Assembly (NCBI RefSeq): GCF_009826975.1
Contig: NZ_WUMO01000006.1
Coordinates: 62,001-126,000, forward strand
Direction: 5' to 3'
DNA: 64,000 nt
From: Flavobacterium sp. HBTb2-11-1
GTDB taxonomy: Bacteria > Bacteroidota > Bacteroidia > Flavobacteriales > Flavobacteriaceae
Shown here: positions 8,802-18,259 of the stretch, one piece after another
Layout: every line of letters begins with the position of its first letter
Numbering within the stretch: the stretch's first letter is position 1
The notes under the pieces: generated by a model
What the model saw: the letters and a program-made list of their open reading frames with translations, nothing else
Told to the model about the DNA's origin: nothing
The model's database searches: none
Made by a program: the position numbers and the translations under genes

Positions 8802-9809
8802 ATGGAAACAAAACAATCAATAATACATGTTATTTTAACTGGCGGAGTAGGTAGTAGATTATGGCCTCTTTCTCGCAAAAGTAGACCAAAACAATATTTA
8901 GAGATATTTGAAGGGAAATCATTATTCGAAATGACGGTAGAACGTAATAGTTATTTGGCCGATAAAGTTATGGTGGTAGGAAATGTTGACAATCATCATT
9001 TGAGTGGATTAGTTATGGATAAAACCAATACTGTTTACGTGAATATTGTAGAAGCAACACCTAGGAATACTGCAGCAGCAATTGCCTTTGCTGCTTTTGC
9101 TTCAAAGCCAGAAGATATACTAATAATTACACCTTCTGATCATATAATTGATAAAATAGAAGATTACAATAAGGCAATTCACGAAGCAATCTCTAAAGCA
9201 AAAGATGGTTTTATAGTTACTTTTGGAATTATTCCAACTAAACCAGAAACTGGTTATGGATATATCGAATCTAAGGGTGACAAAGTCTTGTCATTTAGAG
9301 AAAAACCTAACGAAACTACAGCTAAAGAGTTTATTGCAAGAGGAAACTTTTTATGGAATAGTGGTATGTTTTGCTTTAAAGCTGGTGTTTTATTGGATGA
9401 ATTAAAGCAATTTCAGCCAGATATTTATGAAAAATCTAAAGCAGTTTGGGAATCTTCTGAACAAGGGTTTTTAGATTTAGAATTATCAATGCAAATTCCA
9501 TCAATTAGTATTGATTATGCTGTGATGGAAAGAAGTAAAAAAATCAAAGTAGTCCCCGCATCTTTTTCATGGTCAGATCTTGGTTCTTTTGAATCAGTTT
9601 ACGAATATTTAGTTTCAAAAGGACATCCTGTAGATTCTAATGGAAATATGGTAATAGGATGTGAAAGCCACACAACTTTTTTAGGCTTACGAAATACTAT
9701 TTTTGTGCATACTGACACTGCCAATTTGATTTTACAAAAAGAGAATTCGCAGGATGTAAAAGATATATATAACGAATTAGAAAGACAAAAATCAGATTTA
9801 TTAAATTAA
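8802..9809 (+). CDS. manC: Mannose-1-phosphate guanylyltransferase
   Basis: Makes GDP-mannose from mannose-1-phosphate and GTP. The 335-residue protein carries the nucleotidyltransferase signature GGVGSRLWPLSRKSRPKQYL near residues 14-33, the ITPSDHII strand and the GYGYIE and FREKP motifs. It lacks the C-terminal phosphomannose-isomerase cupin of longer bifunctional ManC proteins, so it is the short monofunctional form. No GMD/fucose-synthase genes are in the window, so GDP-mannose itself is the likely product used here. It is 30 bp behind the TviB-like gene and 15 bp ahead of rmlB. Confidence 0.93.
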   Translation: METKQSIIHVILTGGVGSRLWPLSRKSRPKQYLEIFEGKSLFEMTVERNSYLADKVMVVGNVDNHHLSGLVMDKTNTVYVNIVEATPRNTAAAIAFAAFASKPEDILIITPSDHIIDKIEDYNKAIHEAISKAKDGFIVTFGIIPTKPETGYGYIESKGDKVLSFREKPNETTAKEFIARGNFLWNSGMFCFKAGVLLDELKQFQPDIYEKSKAVWESSEQGFLDLELSMQIPSISIDYAVMERSKKIKVVPASFSWSDLGSFESVYEYLVSKGHPVDSNGNMVIGCESHTTFLGLRNTIFVHTDTANLILQKENSQDVKDIYNELERQKSDLLN

Positions 9810-9824
9810 TAAAAGCATTTAAGA

Positions 9825-10871
9825 ATGGAAAAAATTCTAATAACTGGCGGTGCTGGTTTTATTGGGTCTCATGTAGTAAGACGTTTTGTAAATAAATATC
9901 CAAAATATCAGATTTTTAATTTAGATGCGTTAACTTATGCTGGAAATCTTGAAAATATAAAAGATATTGAAGATAAACCAAATTACACTTTCGTTAAAGG
10001 AGATATTGTTGATGAAAATTTTATTAATGAACTTTTTGAACTTCATAATTTTGATGGAGTTCTACATTTAGCAGCAGAATCTCATGTGGATCGTTCAATT
10101 GAAGATCCTCTTGCTTTTGTTAAGACCAATGTTATTGGTACTATGAATTTGCTAAATGCGGCTAAGAATCAATGGAAAGGAAATTTTGAAGGAAAAAGGT
10201 TCTATCATATTAGTACAGATGAAGTTTATGGTTCACTAAGCTCTACTGGATTATTTACTGAAGAAACACCATATGATCCTAACTCTCCTTATTCTGCGTC
10301 AAAAGCCAGTTCAGATCATTTTGTGAGAGCTTATGGTGAGACTTATGGATTGCCATATATCTTAACTAATTGTTCTAACAATTATGGATCATACCATTTC
10401 CCAGAAAAACTAATTCCACTTTTTATAAATAATATTATAAACAACAAGCCTTTACCAGTGTATGGTGATGGAAATTATACGCGTGATTGGCTTTTTGTTG
10501 AAGATCATGCAATTGCAATAGATTTGGTTTTTCATGAAGGAAAGAATCATGAAACCTATAATATTGGTGGATTTAATGAATGGAAAAACATAGATCTGGT
10601 TAAGTTGCTATGTAAAATAATGGATGGAAAATTAGGACGAGCAGAAGGTACTTCTGAAGAACTAATTACCTATGTTAAAGATAGACCAGGCCATGATTTG
10701 CGTTATGCCATAGATGCTTCAAAAATTAATAAAGAGCTAGGCTGGAAGCCTTCAGTTACTTTTGAAGAAGGATTAGAAAAAACTATCAATTGGTATTTAA
10801 ATAATCAAGAGTGGCTTAAAAATGTTACTTCGGGAGCTTACAAAGATTATTATCAAAAACAATACTCATAA
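9825..10871 (+). CDS. rmlB: dTDP-glucose 4,6-dehydratase
   Basis: Converts dTDP-glucose to dTDP-4-keto-6-deoxyglucose, step two of dTDP-L-rhamnose synthesis. The 348-residue extended SDR has the GGAGFIGSHVVRRF loop (about 7-20), the diagnostic LAAESHVDRSI, the HISTDEVYGSL catalytic segment (Thr-Asp-Glu) and the YSASKASSDHFV Tyr-x3-Lys. The partner genes rmlC, rmlD and rmlA lie about 16 kb downstream at 26307-28649, an unusual split of the usual rmlBDAC order. Confidence 0.96.
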   Translation: MEKILITGGAGFIGSHVVRRFVNKYPKYQIFNLDALTYAGNLENIKDIEDKPNYTFVKGDIVDENFINELFELHNFDGVLHLAAESHVDRSIEDPLAFVKTNVIGTMNLLNAAKNQWKGNFEGKRFYHISTDEVYGSLSSTGLFTEETPYDPNSPYSASKASSDHFVRAYGETYGLPYILTNCSNNYGSYHFPEKLIPLFINNIINNKPLPVYGDGNYTRDWLFVEDHAIAIDLVFHEGKNHETYNIGGFNEWKNIDLVKLLCKIMDGKLGRAEGTSEELITYVKDRPGHDLRYAIDASKINKELGWKPSVTFEEGLEKTINWYLNNQEWLKNVTSGAYKDYYQKQYS

Positions 10872-10902
10872 AAAATATCTTTAAAATAATTTTTCCTTTA
10901 AC

Positions 10903-13398
10903 ATGAAAAAAATATTATACGTTCTTACATTATTTTTTGTATTGATTACTTTTAATGCAACTGCACAGGATATAATGAGATCTAAAGATCTAAGTACCGT
11001 AAAAGTAGATTATTTATCTGATGATGATTTAGCAAAAATTAGTACTCAGTTAAAAAGCAACAATGCAACTATCGATCAAGTTGAATCTATGGCTTTATCA
11101 AAAGGTATGAGTCAAACAGAGTTTAATAAACTTAGAGTCAAACTTAACGAGTATGAAAAGAAGAATGTTAAGGATGGTGCTAAAGATAAAAACAAGGATA
11201 GTAAATCAAAAACGGGAGAAAAAACTTCAGAGTTTGGGAGGAAACAAGGAGAAATAAAAAATGAGAAAGTAAAAGATTCTTTAAATGCATTAATTTTTGG
11301 ATCAGAGCTATTTGATAATCCTACTTTAAATTTTGAACCAGATTTAAACTTGGCTACTCCAATGAATTATATTCTTGGCCCTGGTGATGAATTACAAGTA
11401 AGCGTTTATGGTGTTCAAGAATATAATGCTAATATACCCGTAAGTGTAGAAGGAAAGGTAAGTATAGACTATGTAGGGCAAATCTCTGTTTCTGGAATGT
11501 CTATTGAGGCCGCAACACAAAAAATAAAAGCGGCAATTGCTAGAGTTTACAGTACAGTTCGTTCTGGCCAATCTCAAGTTAGCATTAGTTTAGGAAAAAT
11601 ACGTACTATAAAAGTAACAATAGTTGGGGGTAAACAACCAGGTAACTATTCAATCTCTTCGTTAGCCACTGTTTATAATGCTTTGCATTTAGCAGGTGGA
11701 CCTGGAAAAAATGGGAGTTATAGAAACATCGAATTGATAAGAAACAATAAAGTTTACAAGAATATTGATATTTATAGATTCTTAGTTAAAGGAGATCAAT
11801 CTGACAATGTTGCTTTAAAAGAAAATGACGTAATTCGGATCCCAGCTTACAGCCAAAGAGTTACTGTTGAAGGAGAAGTGAAAAGACCAGGTATTTTTGA
11901 AATGAAAAAAGGAGAAAAGTTTTCAGATTTATTGAGTTTTGCTTCAGGTTTTAATGAGTTTGCTTATACAGCATCTGTAAACGTCTTGCAAAAGACTGGA
12001 AAAGAATTTAAAGTTCACGATATTAATGAAGGTGAATATAATTCTTATCAACCTCAGTCAGGAGATGTTTTTAGAGTTACGAAAATTTTAAATAGATTCG
12101 AAAATCGTATTAAGATTGAAGGAGCTGTTTTTAGACCAGATTATTATTCTTTTACAGAAGGAATGAAAATTTCTGATCTTGTAACAAGAGCAGAAGGATT
12201 AAAAGAAGATGCATATAGTAAAAGAGCACGAATTATTCGTTTAAAGACAGATTTGACAACAGAAATTGTTAATGTAGACTTAGGTGCTGCTTTATCAGGA
12301 GATCTGAATGCAGATATTGAACTAAAAAGAGAAGATATAGTTACAGTATATTCTATTCTAGATTTCAGAGAAGAATATAAAGTTACAATTGATGGTGAAG
12401 TAAAAAATCCAGGTGAATATGAATATTTTGAAAATTTAACTTTAAATGATTTAGTTATTCAAGTTGGTGGGTTAACAGGTTCTGCTTCTAAAAGGGTCGA
12501 AATTGCTAGAATGATAAAATCTGATGCTATTGATGATGCTGATCCTAAACGCATTGAATTAGTCGAGCTAGAAATTACCGCAGACAATAATGAACAAATT
12601 AAAAATTTTGTTTTAAAACCTTTTGATGTTGTAAATATACGTAGAATGGCAGTTTATGAGAAACCAGAAATGGTTAAAGTAAGTGGAGCTGTAACTTATC
12701 CGGGCAAATATGTATTAGCAAATAAGAAAGAAAGAGTTTATAATATTGTAATGAGAGCAGGCGGGTTAACCTCTATTGCGAATTTAGATGGGATGAAAAT
12801 TAAACGACCAATCAAGGAAGAGCAGATTGAGCAATTGGAAAGTATAAATCTTAACTTGGAGAAAAAGGAAACATTAGAAAAAAAGGAAGGAACTTTAGAT
12901 GAGTCAAATCTTAAAACTAATGATACTCTTAAATCCAAATTATCAAAAAAATTAAGAGACGAATTAAAATATACAACTATTCCAGTTAATTGGGAGAAAA
13001 TTGTGAAAGATAAAAATCACTATTCAAATGTTACCTTATTTCCAGGTGATGAAATTGAAGTTGCCGTATATAACGAAGGCGTAAAAGTTACGGGTAATGT
13101 GTTATTGACATCCGAGATACCGTACAGAAGCGGAAAAGGATTTAAGTATTATATTAATTCTGTAGGAGGTGTGGATAATAAAGGTTGGAAAAGAAAAGCT
13201 TATATTATCTACCCTAATGGAAAAGCAGCTGTAACAACCTCATTTTTGTTCTTTAGATCTTATCCTAAGGTAGAGCCTGATTCACAAATTGTTGTGCCTG
13301 AAAAACCTGAGAAAAAGAAAATGAGTGCTGGAGAATGGGCTGGTCTTGGAACTGCATTTGCTAGTTTAGCATTATTAATTGTTACCGCTTTCAAATAA
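10903..13398 (+). CDS. Large SLBB-domain polysaccharide export protein (OPX family)
   Basis: A second OPX-family exporter, much larger (831 residues) than the lipoprotein at 992. A Sec signal peptide (about residues 1-22, cleavage after FNATA) is followed by a low-complexity Lys-rich linker (about 90-125). The Poly_export domain begins at PMNYILGPGDELQVSVYG. At least four or five SLBB repeats follow, each opening with a VxGEVxxPGxYE-like turn (near residues 323, 405, 500 and 587). A C-terminal hydrophobic helix ends the protein. No lipobox is visible. The next gene encodes a Wzz-like partner, so this looks like a second OPX/PCP pair. Confidence 0.92.
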   Translation: MKKILYVLTLFFVLITFNATAQDIMRSKDLSTVKVDYLSDDDLAKISTQLKSNNATIDQVESMALSKGMSQTEFNKLRVKLNEYEKKNVKDGAKDKNKDSKSKTGEKTSEFGRKQGEIKNEKVKDSLNALIFGSELFDNPTLNFEPDLNLATPMNYILGPGDELQVSVYGVQEYNANIPVSVEGKVSIDYVGQISVSGMSIEAATQKIKAAIARVYSTVRSGQSQVSISLGKIRTIKVTIVGGKQPGNYSISSLATVYNALHLAGGPGKNGSYRNIELIRNNKVYKNIDIYRFLVKGDQSDNVALKENDVIRIPAYSQRVTVEGEVKRPGIFEMKKGEKFSDLLSFASGFNEFAYTASVNVLQKTGKEFKVHDINEGEYNSYQPQSGDVFRVTKILNRFENRIKIEGAVFRPDYYSFTEGMKISDLVTRAEGLKEDAYSKRARIIRLKTDLTTEIVNVDLGAALSGDLNADIELKREDIVTVYSILDFREEYKVTIDGEVKNPGEYEYFENLTLNDLVIQVGGLTGSASKRVEIARMIKSDAIDDADPKRIELVELEITADNNEQIKNFVLKPFDVVNIRRMAVYEKPEMVKVSGAVTYPGKYVLANKKERVYNIVMRAGGLTSIANLDGMKIKRPIKEEQIEQLESINLNLEKKETLEKKEGTLDESNLKTNDTLKSKLSKKLRDELKYTTIPVNWEKIVKDKNHYSNVTLFPGDEIEVAVYNEGVKVTGNVLLTSEIPYRSGKGFKYYINSVGGVDNKGWKRKAYIIYPNGKAAVTTSFLFFRSYPKVEPDSQIVVPEKPEKKKMSAGEWAGLGTAFASLALLIVTAFK

Positions 13399-13405
13399 TT
13401 TTTTA

Positions 13406-14470
13406 ATGGGAACAGAAATTGAAAAAGACGAAATATCGTTAAAAGATTTGTTATTAAAGGGAAAAGAATGGTTTAGTTATTTACTTTCCAAGTGGAAAAT
13501 TATTATGTTTGCTGGAATGATTGGAGCAATTATTGGCCTAACATATTCAATATTTAAAAAACCAGTTTATACTGCGACATTATCTTTTGCCTTAGAGGAT
13601 GATAAGTCAGGAGGAGGTTTGGGAGGTGCTTTAGGCTTAGCTAGTTCTTTCGGTTTAGATTTGGGAGGAAGTGGTGGCGGAATATTTACTGGTTCAAATT
13701 TAACAGAGCTGTTTAAGTCGCGGAGAATGGTTGAGAAAACGTTATTGTCGCCTGTTAAGTTGAATGGAAAAGAAATTTCCTTGGCTGAAATGTATATTCA
13801 GAATAATGAATGGCGTAAAGATTGGATTGAAAAGCCATTTTTAAGTAATATTCAATTTTTACCTAATGAAAATCGCGAGAAATTTACAAGAATTCAAGAT
13901 AGTATTTTGGGTGTAATGTATTATAATTTATCTAAAACTGGTTTGTCTGTTTTACAAAAAGATAAAAAAGTTTCTATTATTACTATTGATGTTAGTTCTA
14001 CTAATGAATTATTTGCAAAATTTTTCTGCGAAGCTTTAGCAAGACAAGTAGGGAAATTTTATGTAGAGACCAAAAGTAAGAAGGCTAGACTGAATATGGA
14101 TATTTTGGAGCATCAGGTGGATTCAATACGAAGAGAGTTAAACGGTGCAATTACTGGCGTAGCTATTGCAAATGATAATACGTTTAATTTGAATCCAGCA
14201 CTTAATGTTCGAAGAGCGCCTTCAGCAAGAAGACAAGTAGATGTACAGGCAAATACAGCTATTTTAACAGAATTGATTAAGCAATCTGAGTTAGCAAAAG
14301 TTACTTTAAGAAAAGAAACTCCATTGATACAAGTTATTGATAGGCCAATATTACCATTGGCAAAAGAGCGATTAGGGAAATTAAAAGGGTTCATTTTTGG
14401 GGGAAGCTTATGTGCTTTTTTAGGAATTATTTTCTTACTTTTTAAACGTTTTTTAGATCAACTTAATTAA
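13406..14470 (+). CDS. Wzz-family chain-length determinant (co-polymerase without kinase)
   Basis: The protein controls the length of the polymer made by a Wzy-type polymerase. Taking the ATG at 13406, 7 bp after the preceding stop codon, gives 354 residues; an in-frame ATG at 13379 would overlap the upstream gene and is less likely. TM1 (about residues 28-48) starts after KWKIIMFAGMIGAIIG. The periplasmic part contains a Gly-rich stretch (GGGLGGALGLASSFGLDLG) and a GNVR-like region with the NLNPALNVRRAPSARRQ segment. TM2 (about 325-350) is near the C-terminus. There is no Walker motif, so it is a Wzz type rather than Wzc. Confidence 0.88.
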   Translation: MGTEIEKDEISLKDLLLKGKEWFSYLLSKWKIIMFAGMIGAIIGLTYSIFKKPVYTATLSFALEDDKSGGGLGGALGLASSFGLDLGGSGGGIFTGSNLTELFKSRRMVEKTLLSPVKLNGKEISLAEMYIQNNEWRKDWIEKPFLSNIQFLPNENREKFTRIQDSILGVMYYNLSKTGLSVLQKDKKVSIITIDVSSTNELFAKFFCEALARQVGKFYVETKSKKARLNMDILEHQVDSIRRELNGAITGVAIANDNTFNLNPALNVRRAPSARRQVDVQANTAILTELIKQSELAKVTLRKETPLIQVIDRPILPLAKERLGKLKGFIFGGSLCAFLGIIFLLFKRFLDQLN

Positions 14471-14499
14471 TTACTGTTTATAATAAATTTAGTTCTAAT

Positions 14500-14528
14500 T
14501 TTAATACTATTTTTAAATTTTAACTTTG
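14500..14528 (+). promoter_or_regulatory. Candidate promoter for the wzx-containing block
   Basis: TAACTTTG at 14521-14528 is a perfect TAnnTTTG element. TTA lies 17 bases upstream (14501-14503) in place of the consensus TTG. It falls in the 112-bp gap before wzx, one of the few real gaps in this co-directional locus. Confidence 0.5.
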
Positions 14529-14582
14529 ATTTCTAGATTTTGTTCTTTCTAATTAGGGTAGATTATAATTCAAATCAATTTA

Positions 14583-16124
14583 ATGAAAAATTATTCCAGA
14601 ATAAAAAAAAGTGTCGTAAATGTAAAGTTTGCTTTGACTTTTTTTGTTATAAATATAGTACTTCAGTTTTTTTACAGAAAGGTATTTCTCGATGTTTTAG
14701 GTTCAGACATTCTTGGATTGAATACTACAGCGATGAATTTATTACAATTTCTAAATTTAGCAGAACTCGGTGTAGGCGCAGCTGTTAGTTATTCATTGTA
14801 TAAGCCTTTAAACAATAATAATCAAAAACAGGTAAATGAGATTGTTTCTATTCAAGGTTATTTATATAGTAGAATTGGAATGGTTGTTTTAATTGCAGCA
14901 ATTATTCTAATGCTTTTTTTTCCATTTTTTTTTTCTGATATTAAAATTTCTTTATGGTATGCATACACCACTTTCGGTGTATTATTAGTATCTGCACTAA
15001 TAGGATACTTTCTTAATTATCAACAGATAGTTCTTGTTTCTGATCAAAAAGAATATAAATTGAATTATGCCATTCAGGGAACTAAAATTATAAAGGTGGT
15101 ATTGCAAATTCTTACAATCTATTTTTTAGATAATGGATACATTTGGTGGCTTTTTTGGGAACTTATGGCGATTTTTGTGACTGTTTTTGGAATAAAATAT
15201 ATATTAGATATTGAATATCCATGGCTAGATACAAATATTCACCTTGGTAAAAAGTTGATGATCAAATACCCTGATATTACACATAAAACGAAGCAACTGA
15301 TTACTCACAAAATTGCTGGATTTGCCTTAAATGAAAGCAGTCCTTTAATCATATTTGCATTTACCAGTCTGTCATTTGTTGCCAGTTATGGAAATTATTT
15401 ACTTATTATCCTTGGAATTACAGCTCTTTTAGGTGCCGTTTTTAATAGCACAAATGCTGGAGTTGGTAATCTCGTGTCTGAAGGTAATCTCGACAAAATA
15501 ATTTCTGTTTTTAAGGAGCTATTTGCATTAAGATTTTTTTTATCTTGTATTGCTTGTTATGGCGTTTATAAATTGACGCCTGTCTTTGTAGTGCATTGGG
15601 TTGGTAAGCAATATTTATTAGAAAAATCTAATTTGATTTTACTCGTCTTAATTATGTTTATTAACGTAACAAGATTAACGGTTGACTCATTTATTAATGC
15701 ATATGGACTATTCAATGATATTGCTGCACCTATAATCGAAACTTTTTTAAATATTGGATTATCGATTCTTTTAGGATATTTTTTTGGTATAAATGGAATT
15801 TTGGTGGGAGTATTATGTAGTTTATGTTTAATTGTACTATTTTGGAAGCCTTTTTTCTTATTTAAAAGCGGATTTAAGTTTGACTTTATACAGTATTTTA
15901 TAATGTATTCAAAACTTTTAACTACTACTGCTTTTACTTTTTGCTTGACGGAATATTTAATTTCGAAAATTAAAATAGACCCTTATCTTTCATTGTACAA
16001 CTTTATTATTTATAGTTTTATTATCATTTTTATTTTTTTTATATTACTTCTAATTGGCTTCCTGAGTATTGATAATGGTATGCGCCAATTGTACTTAAGA
16101 TGTAAATTATACTTGACAAAATAA
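14583..16124 (+). CDS. wzx: Wzx-type lipid-linked oligosaccharide flippase
   Basis: A 513-residue polytopic inner-membrane protein with about 12-14 predicted hydrophobic segments, matching the PST/MATE-like flippases that move undecaprenyl-linked repeat units to the periplasm. The N-terminal region with a short charged start, then FVINIVLQFFYRKVFLDVLG and LNLAELGVGAAVSYSLY, is characteristic of bacterial sugar-repeat flippases. It is the only Wzx candidate in the window and is followed four bases later by a glycosyltransferase. The presence of a Wzm/Wzt exporter at 30839 means two transport routes coexist here. Confidence 0.88.
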   Translation: MKNYSRIKKSVVNVKFALTFFVINIVLQFFYRKVFLDVLGSDILGLNTTAMNLLQFLNLAELGVGAAVSYSLYKPLNNNNQKQVNEIVSIQGYLYSRIGMVVLIAAIILMLFFPFFFSDIKISLWYAYTTFGVLLVSALIGYFLNYQQIVLVSDQKEYKLNYAIQGTKIIKVVLQILTIYFLDNGYIWWLFWELMAIFVTVFGIKYILDIEYPWLDTNIHLGKKLMIKYPDITHKTKQLITHKIAGFALNESSPLIIFAFTSLSFVASYGNYLLIILGITALLGAVFNSTNAGVGNLVSEGNLDKIISVFKELFALRFFLSCIACYGVYKLTPVFVVHWVGKQYLLEKSNLILLVLIMFINVTRLTVDSFINAYGLFNDIAAPIIETFLNIGLSILLGYFFGINGILVGVLCSLCLIVLFWKPFFLFKSGFKFDFIQYFIMYSKLLTTTAFTFCLTEYLISKIKIDPYLSLYNFIIYSFIIIFIFFILLLIGFLSIDNGMRQLYLRCKLYLTK

Positions 16125-16128
16125 TTTT

Positions 16129-17124
16129 ATGGAGGAGATTCAAGACTATTATGTAGATGGTGATTTTATCACCCGAGAACGTTTAAAACAGGGGGTAATT
16201 AAAAACGACTTTACTCGTTATCTAGCATATTTCTTATTGACATTTTGGGTTAAATTGTTACTAATGTTAAAAAAAGTTTTTTTTAAAGATACAAAGCACT
16301 ATAAGTATAAATTTAGCATTTGTTGTATTTTTAAAAATGAAGAAAAATATCTCGAAGAATGGATTAATTATCATCTCGTAGTTGGTGTTGATCATTTTTA
16401 TTTTTACAATAATAATTCTGATGACAATTATTTAAAAGTTCTTAGCCCGTTTATTGATAAGGGAATTGTAGAATTAATTGACTGGCCCTTTAATCACTCC
16501 CAAATGAAAGCCTACGAAGATTGTTATAATAAACATAGAAGTGATACAAACTGGTTAGCATTTATTGATGTGGATGAATTCTTATGTCCACTATCTCACA
16601 CTAGTATTACATCTTGGTTGATTCCTTTTCAAGATTATCCTGGTGTTGCTGTTTATTGGAAGCAGTTTGGGTCAAATGGTAAGTTAAATCATGATTATAG
16701 TCAATTGGTTATTGAGCAATATGATCAGTGCTGGCCTAAGCCTAGTGTATTTACAAAAATGTTTTGCAATATGAATTTTCCAATTGCCGAATTTACAAAT
16801 CCGCATCACTTAGGTTCGAGAATATTTGGCTTTAAGATACCAGCAATTAACCAATACAAAAAAATTATAAGTTTTGGTATAAATAGATTGTCCAACTCAT
16901 CTAATTCAGCCATTCAAATAAATCACTACTGGGGCAAAGCTTATGATTCTTTTTTGGAAAGTAAAATAAATAGAAGTGATGTTTATCATCAAAATGATGA
17001 TGAAATGGCACAATCACGTAAAAAACTTTTGAAATCACATGAGTCAATGTGTACTGTTCGTAATAATTCGATACAGCGTTTTTTATTGTATACTAAACTA
17101 ATGATCAATAATAATAAATGTTAG
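16129..17124 (+). CDS. Glycosyltransferase family 92-like protein
   Basis: The 331 residues show the GT92/DUF23 pattern: SICCIFKNEEKYLEEWINYH (about residues 64-83), the VDHFYFYNNNSDDN segment and the metal-binding FIDVDEFL (Asp-x-Asp, about 145-152). The conserved HHLGSR region appears later. The family has a GT-A fold and was first described in animals and plants, with bacterial members in polysaccharide loci. A short hydrophobic stretch near residues 28-46 may associate it with the inner membrane. Donor and acceptor are unknown. Its 3' end overlaps the polymerase gene by 7 bp. Confidence 0.8.
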   Translation: MEEIQDYYVDGDFITRERLKQGVIKNDFTRYLAYFLLTFWVKLLLMLKKVFFKDTKHYKYKFSICCIFKNEEKYLEEWINYHLVVGVDHFYFYNNNSDDNYLKVLSPFIDKGIVELIDWPFNHSQMKAYEDCYNKHRSDTNWLAFIDVDEFLCPLSHTSITSWLIPFQDYPGVAVYWKQFGSNGKLNHDYSQLVIEQYDQCWPKPSVFTKMFCNMNFPIAEFTNPHHLGSRIFGFKIPAINQYKKIISFGINRLSNSSNSAIQINHYWGKAYDSFLESKINRSDVYHQNDDEMAQSRKKLLKSHESMCTVRNNSIQRFLLYTKLMINNNKC

Positions 17125-18251
17125 TTTATATTATTCCATTTTTTGTCACTTTTTTATCATCTATCGTCTACGACGTTTGCAAGCACAATGATAAGAGTGC
17201 AGAAATCTTAATATTTATAGGATTATACTTGTATCTAACATGTTTAATAGGGTTTAGATACATGGTTGGGGGGGATAGTTTTGTTTATATGTCTTACTTT
17301 AATAGTATATCCAATAACGGAATGTTTGATATTTCTTGGGACGGTGACGGTGATGGTGGATTTCAGCCTTTTTTCGCTTTTTTATTCTCATTTGCTAAGA
17401 CGATTTATCCAAGCTTTATTTTTTTTCAAATATTACATATACTAATTATTAATACTTGTCTATTCTATTTTATTAGTCAAAGGTCAGAATATCGTTTTAG
17501 TGTTTTGTTTCTGTTTTTATTAATGTTTTATATAAATTTTACAGTAGAGATTTTAAGAGAATCTTTAGCTGTAATGGTTTTTTTATTTAATTATAAAAAT
17601 CTAGAAAATAATAAATGGTTAAAATACTATATTGGTGTTTTTATAGCTGTGATGTTTCATTTGTCTGCAATATTTTTAATTTTTTTACCTTTTTTAAAGT
17701 TTTTAAAATTGAATATAACTTACATTATTGTGTTATTTATCGCTCTACTTGCATTAAATCAACTAAATTATCTTTTTGTTTTTTTTGAGAATGTTGAGAA
17801 AATTAATAAAAAAGTTAATGATTATTCTGAAGCTTCGTATGGATGGAAGTCTACAGTCTTATTTTTTGTTACCAGAACATTAATTCCTGTGGGGTTACTT
17901 CTATGGGCGAAAACTAAGTTCAATATAGCAATTAAGTATGAATTTTTAATATGTGTTTTTGGCATATTAGGTATATGTTCAATTTTCAATACTATAATAT
18001 TTACTAGGTTTACAAATTATATAATGCCTTTTTATTGTATTGTATTAGCGGATATTTTAATTCCTTTTTTTAGATTAAAAATCTTTACACCAGGTAAATT
18101 AATTACGACAGTAACTTTTGTAATTATGCTATTTACATATGGCTACGCTTCATTCTATTGGCCTGAAAGATATTATGTGAAATGGGTACCCTATTATTCT
18201 ATTTTTAGTTATGAAGCTGAAAATGATAAATTTATTGATAGAAACTACTAA
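17118..18251 (+). CDS. EpsG-family O-antigen/EPS polymerase candidate (Wzy-like)
   Basis: A polytopic membrane protein of 377 residues with roughly ten hydrophobic segments. It carries the EpsG-family signature VGGDSFVYMSYFNSI near residues 50-65 and a REShLA-like segment (LRESLAVMVFLFNYK), which resemble EpsG and other Wzy-like polymerases. It would polymerise repeat units flipped by the 14583 Wzx at the periplasmic face. A second Wzy/ligase-like protein is encoded at 51738, so it is uncertain which glycan this one serves. Start and stop overlap or nearly touch neighbouring GT genes, indicating one operon. Confidence 0.78.
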   Translation: MLVYIIPFFVTFLSSIVYDVCKHNDKSAEILIFIGLYLYLTCLIGFRYMVGGDSFVYMSYFNSISNNGMFDISWDGDGDGGFQPFFAFLFSFAKTIYPSFIFFQILHILIINTCLFYFISQRSEYRFSVLFLFLLMFYINFTVEILRESLAVMVFLFNYKNLENNKWLKYYIGVFIAVMFHLSAIFLIFLPFLKFLKLNITYIIVLFIALLALNQLNYLFVFFENVEKINKKVNDYSEASYGWKSTVLFFVTRTLIPVGLLLWAKTKFNIAIKYEFLICVFGILGICSIFNTIIFTRFTNYIMPFYCIVLADILIPFFRLKIFTPGKLITTVTFVIMLFTYGYASFYWPERYYVKWVPYYSIFSYEAENDKFIDRNY

Positions 18252-18259
18252 TTCAATCT

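Noticed and set aside
13379..13405. Upstream ATG for the Wzz-like protein
   Set aside because: It lies inside the end of the preceding gene. The ATG at 13406 leaves a normal 7-bp gap and a normal N-terminus.
14540..14788. 82-codon frame overlapping the start of wzx in another frame
   Set aside because: Cys- and Phe-rich composition with no family pattern. The wzx frame is much longer and well supported.
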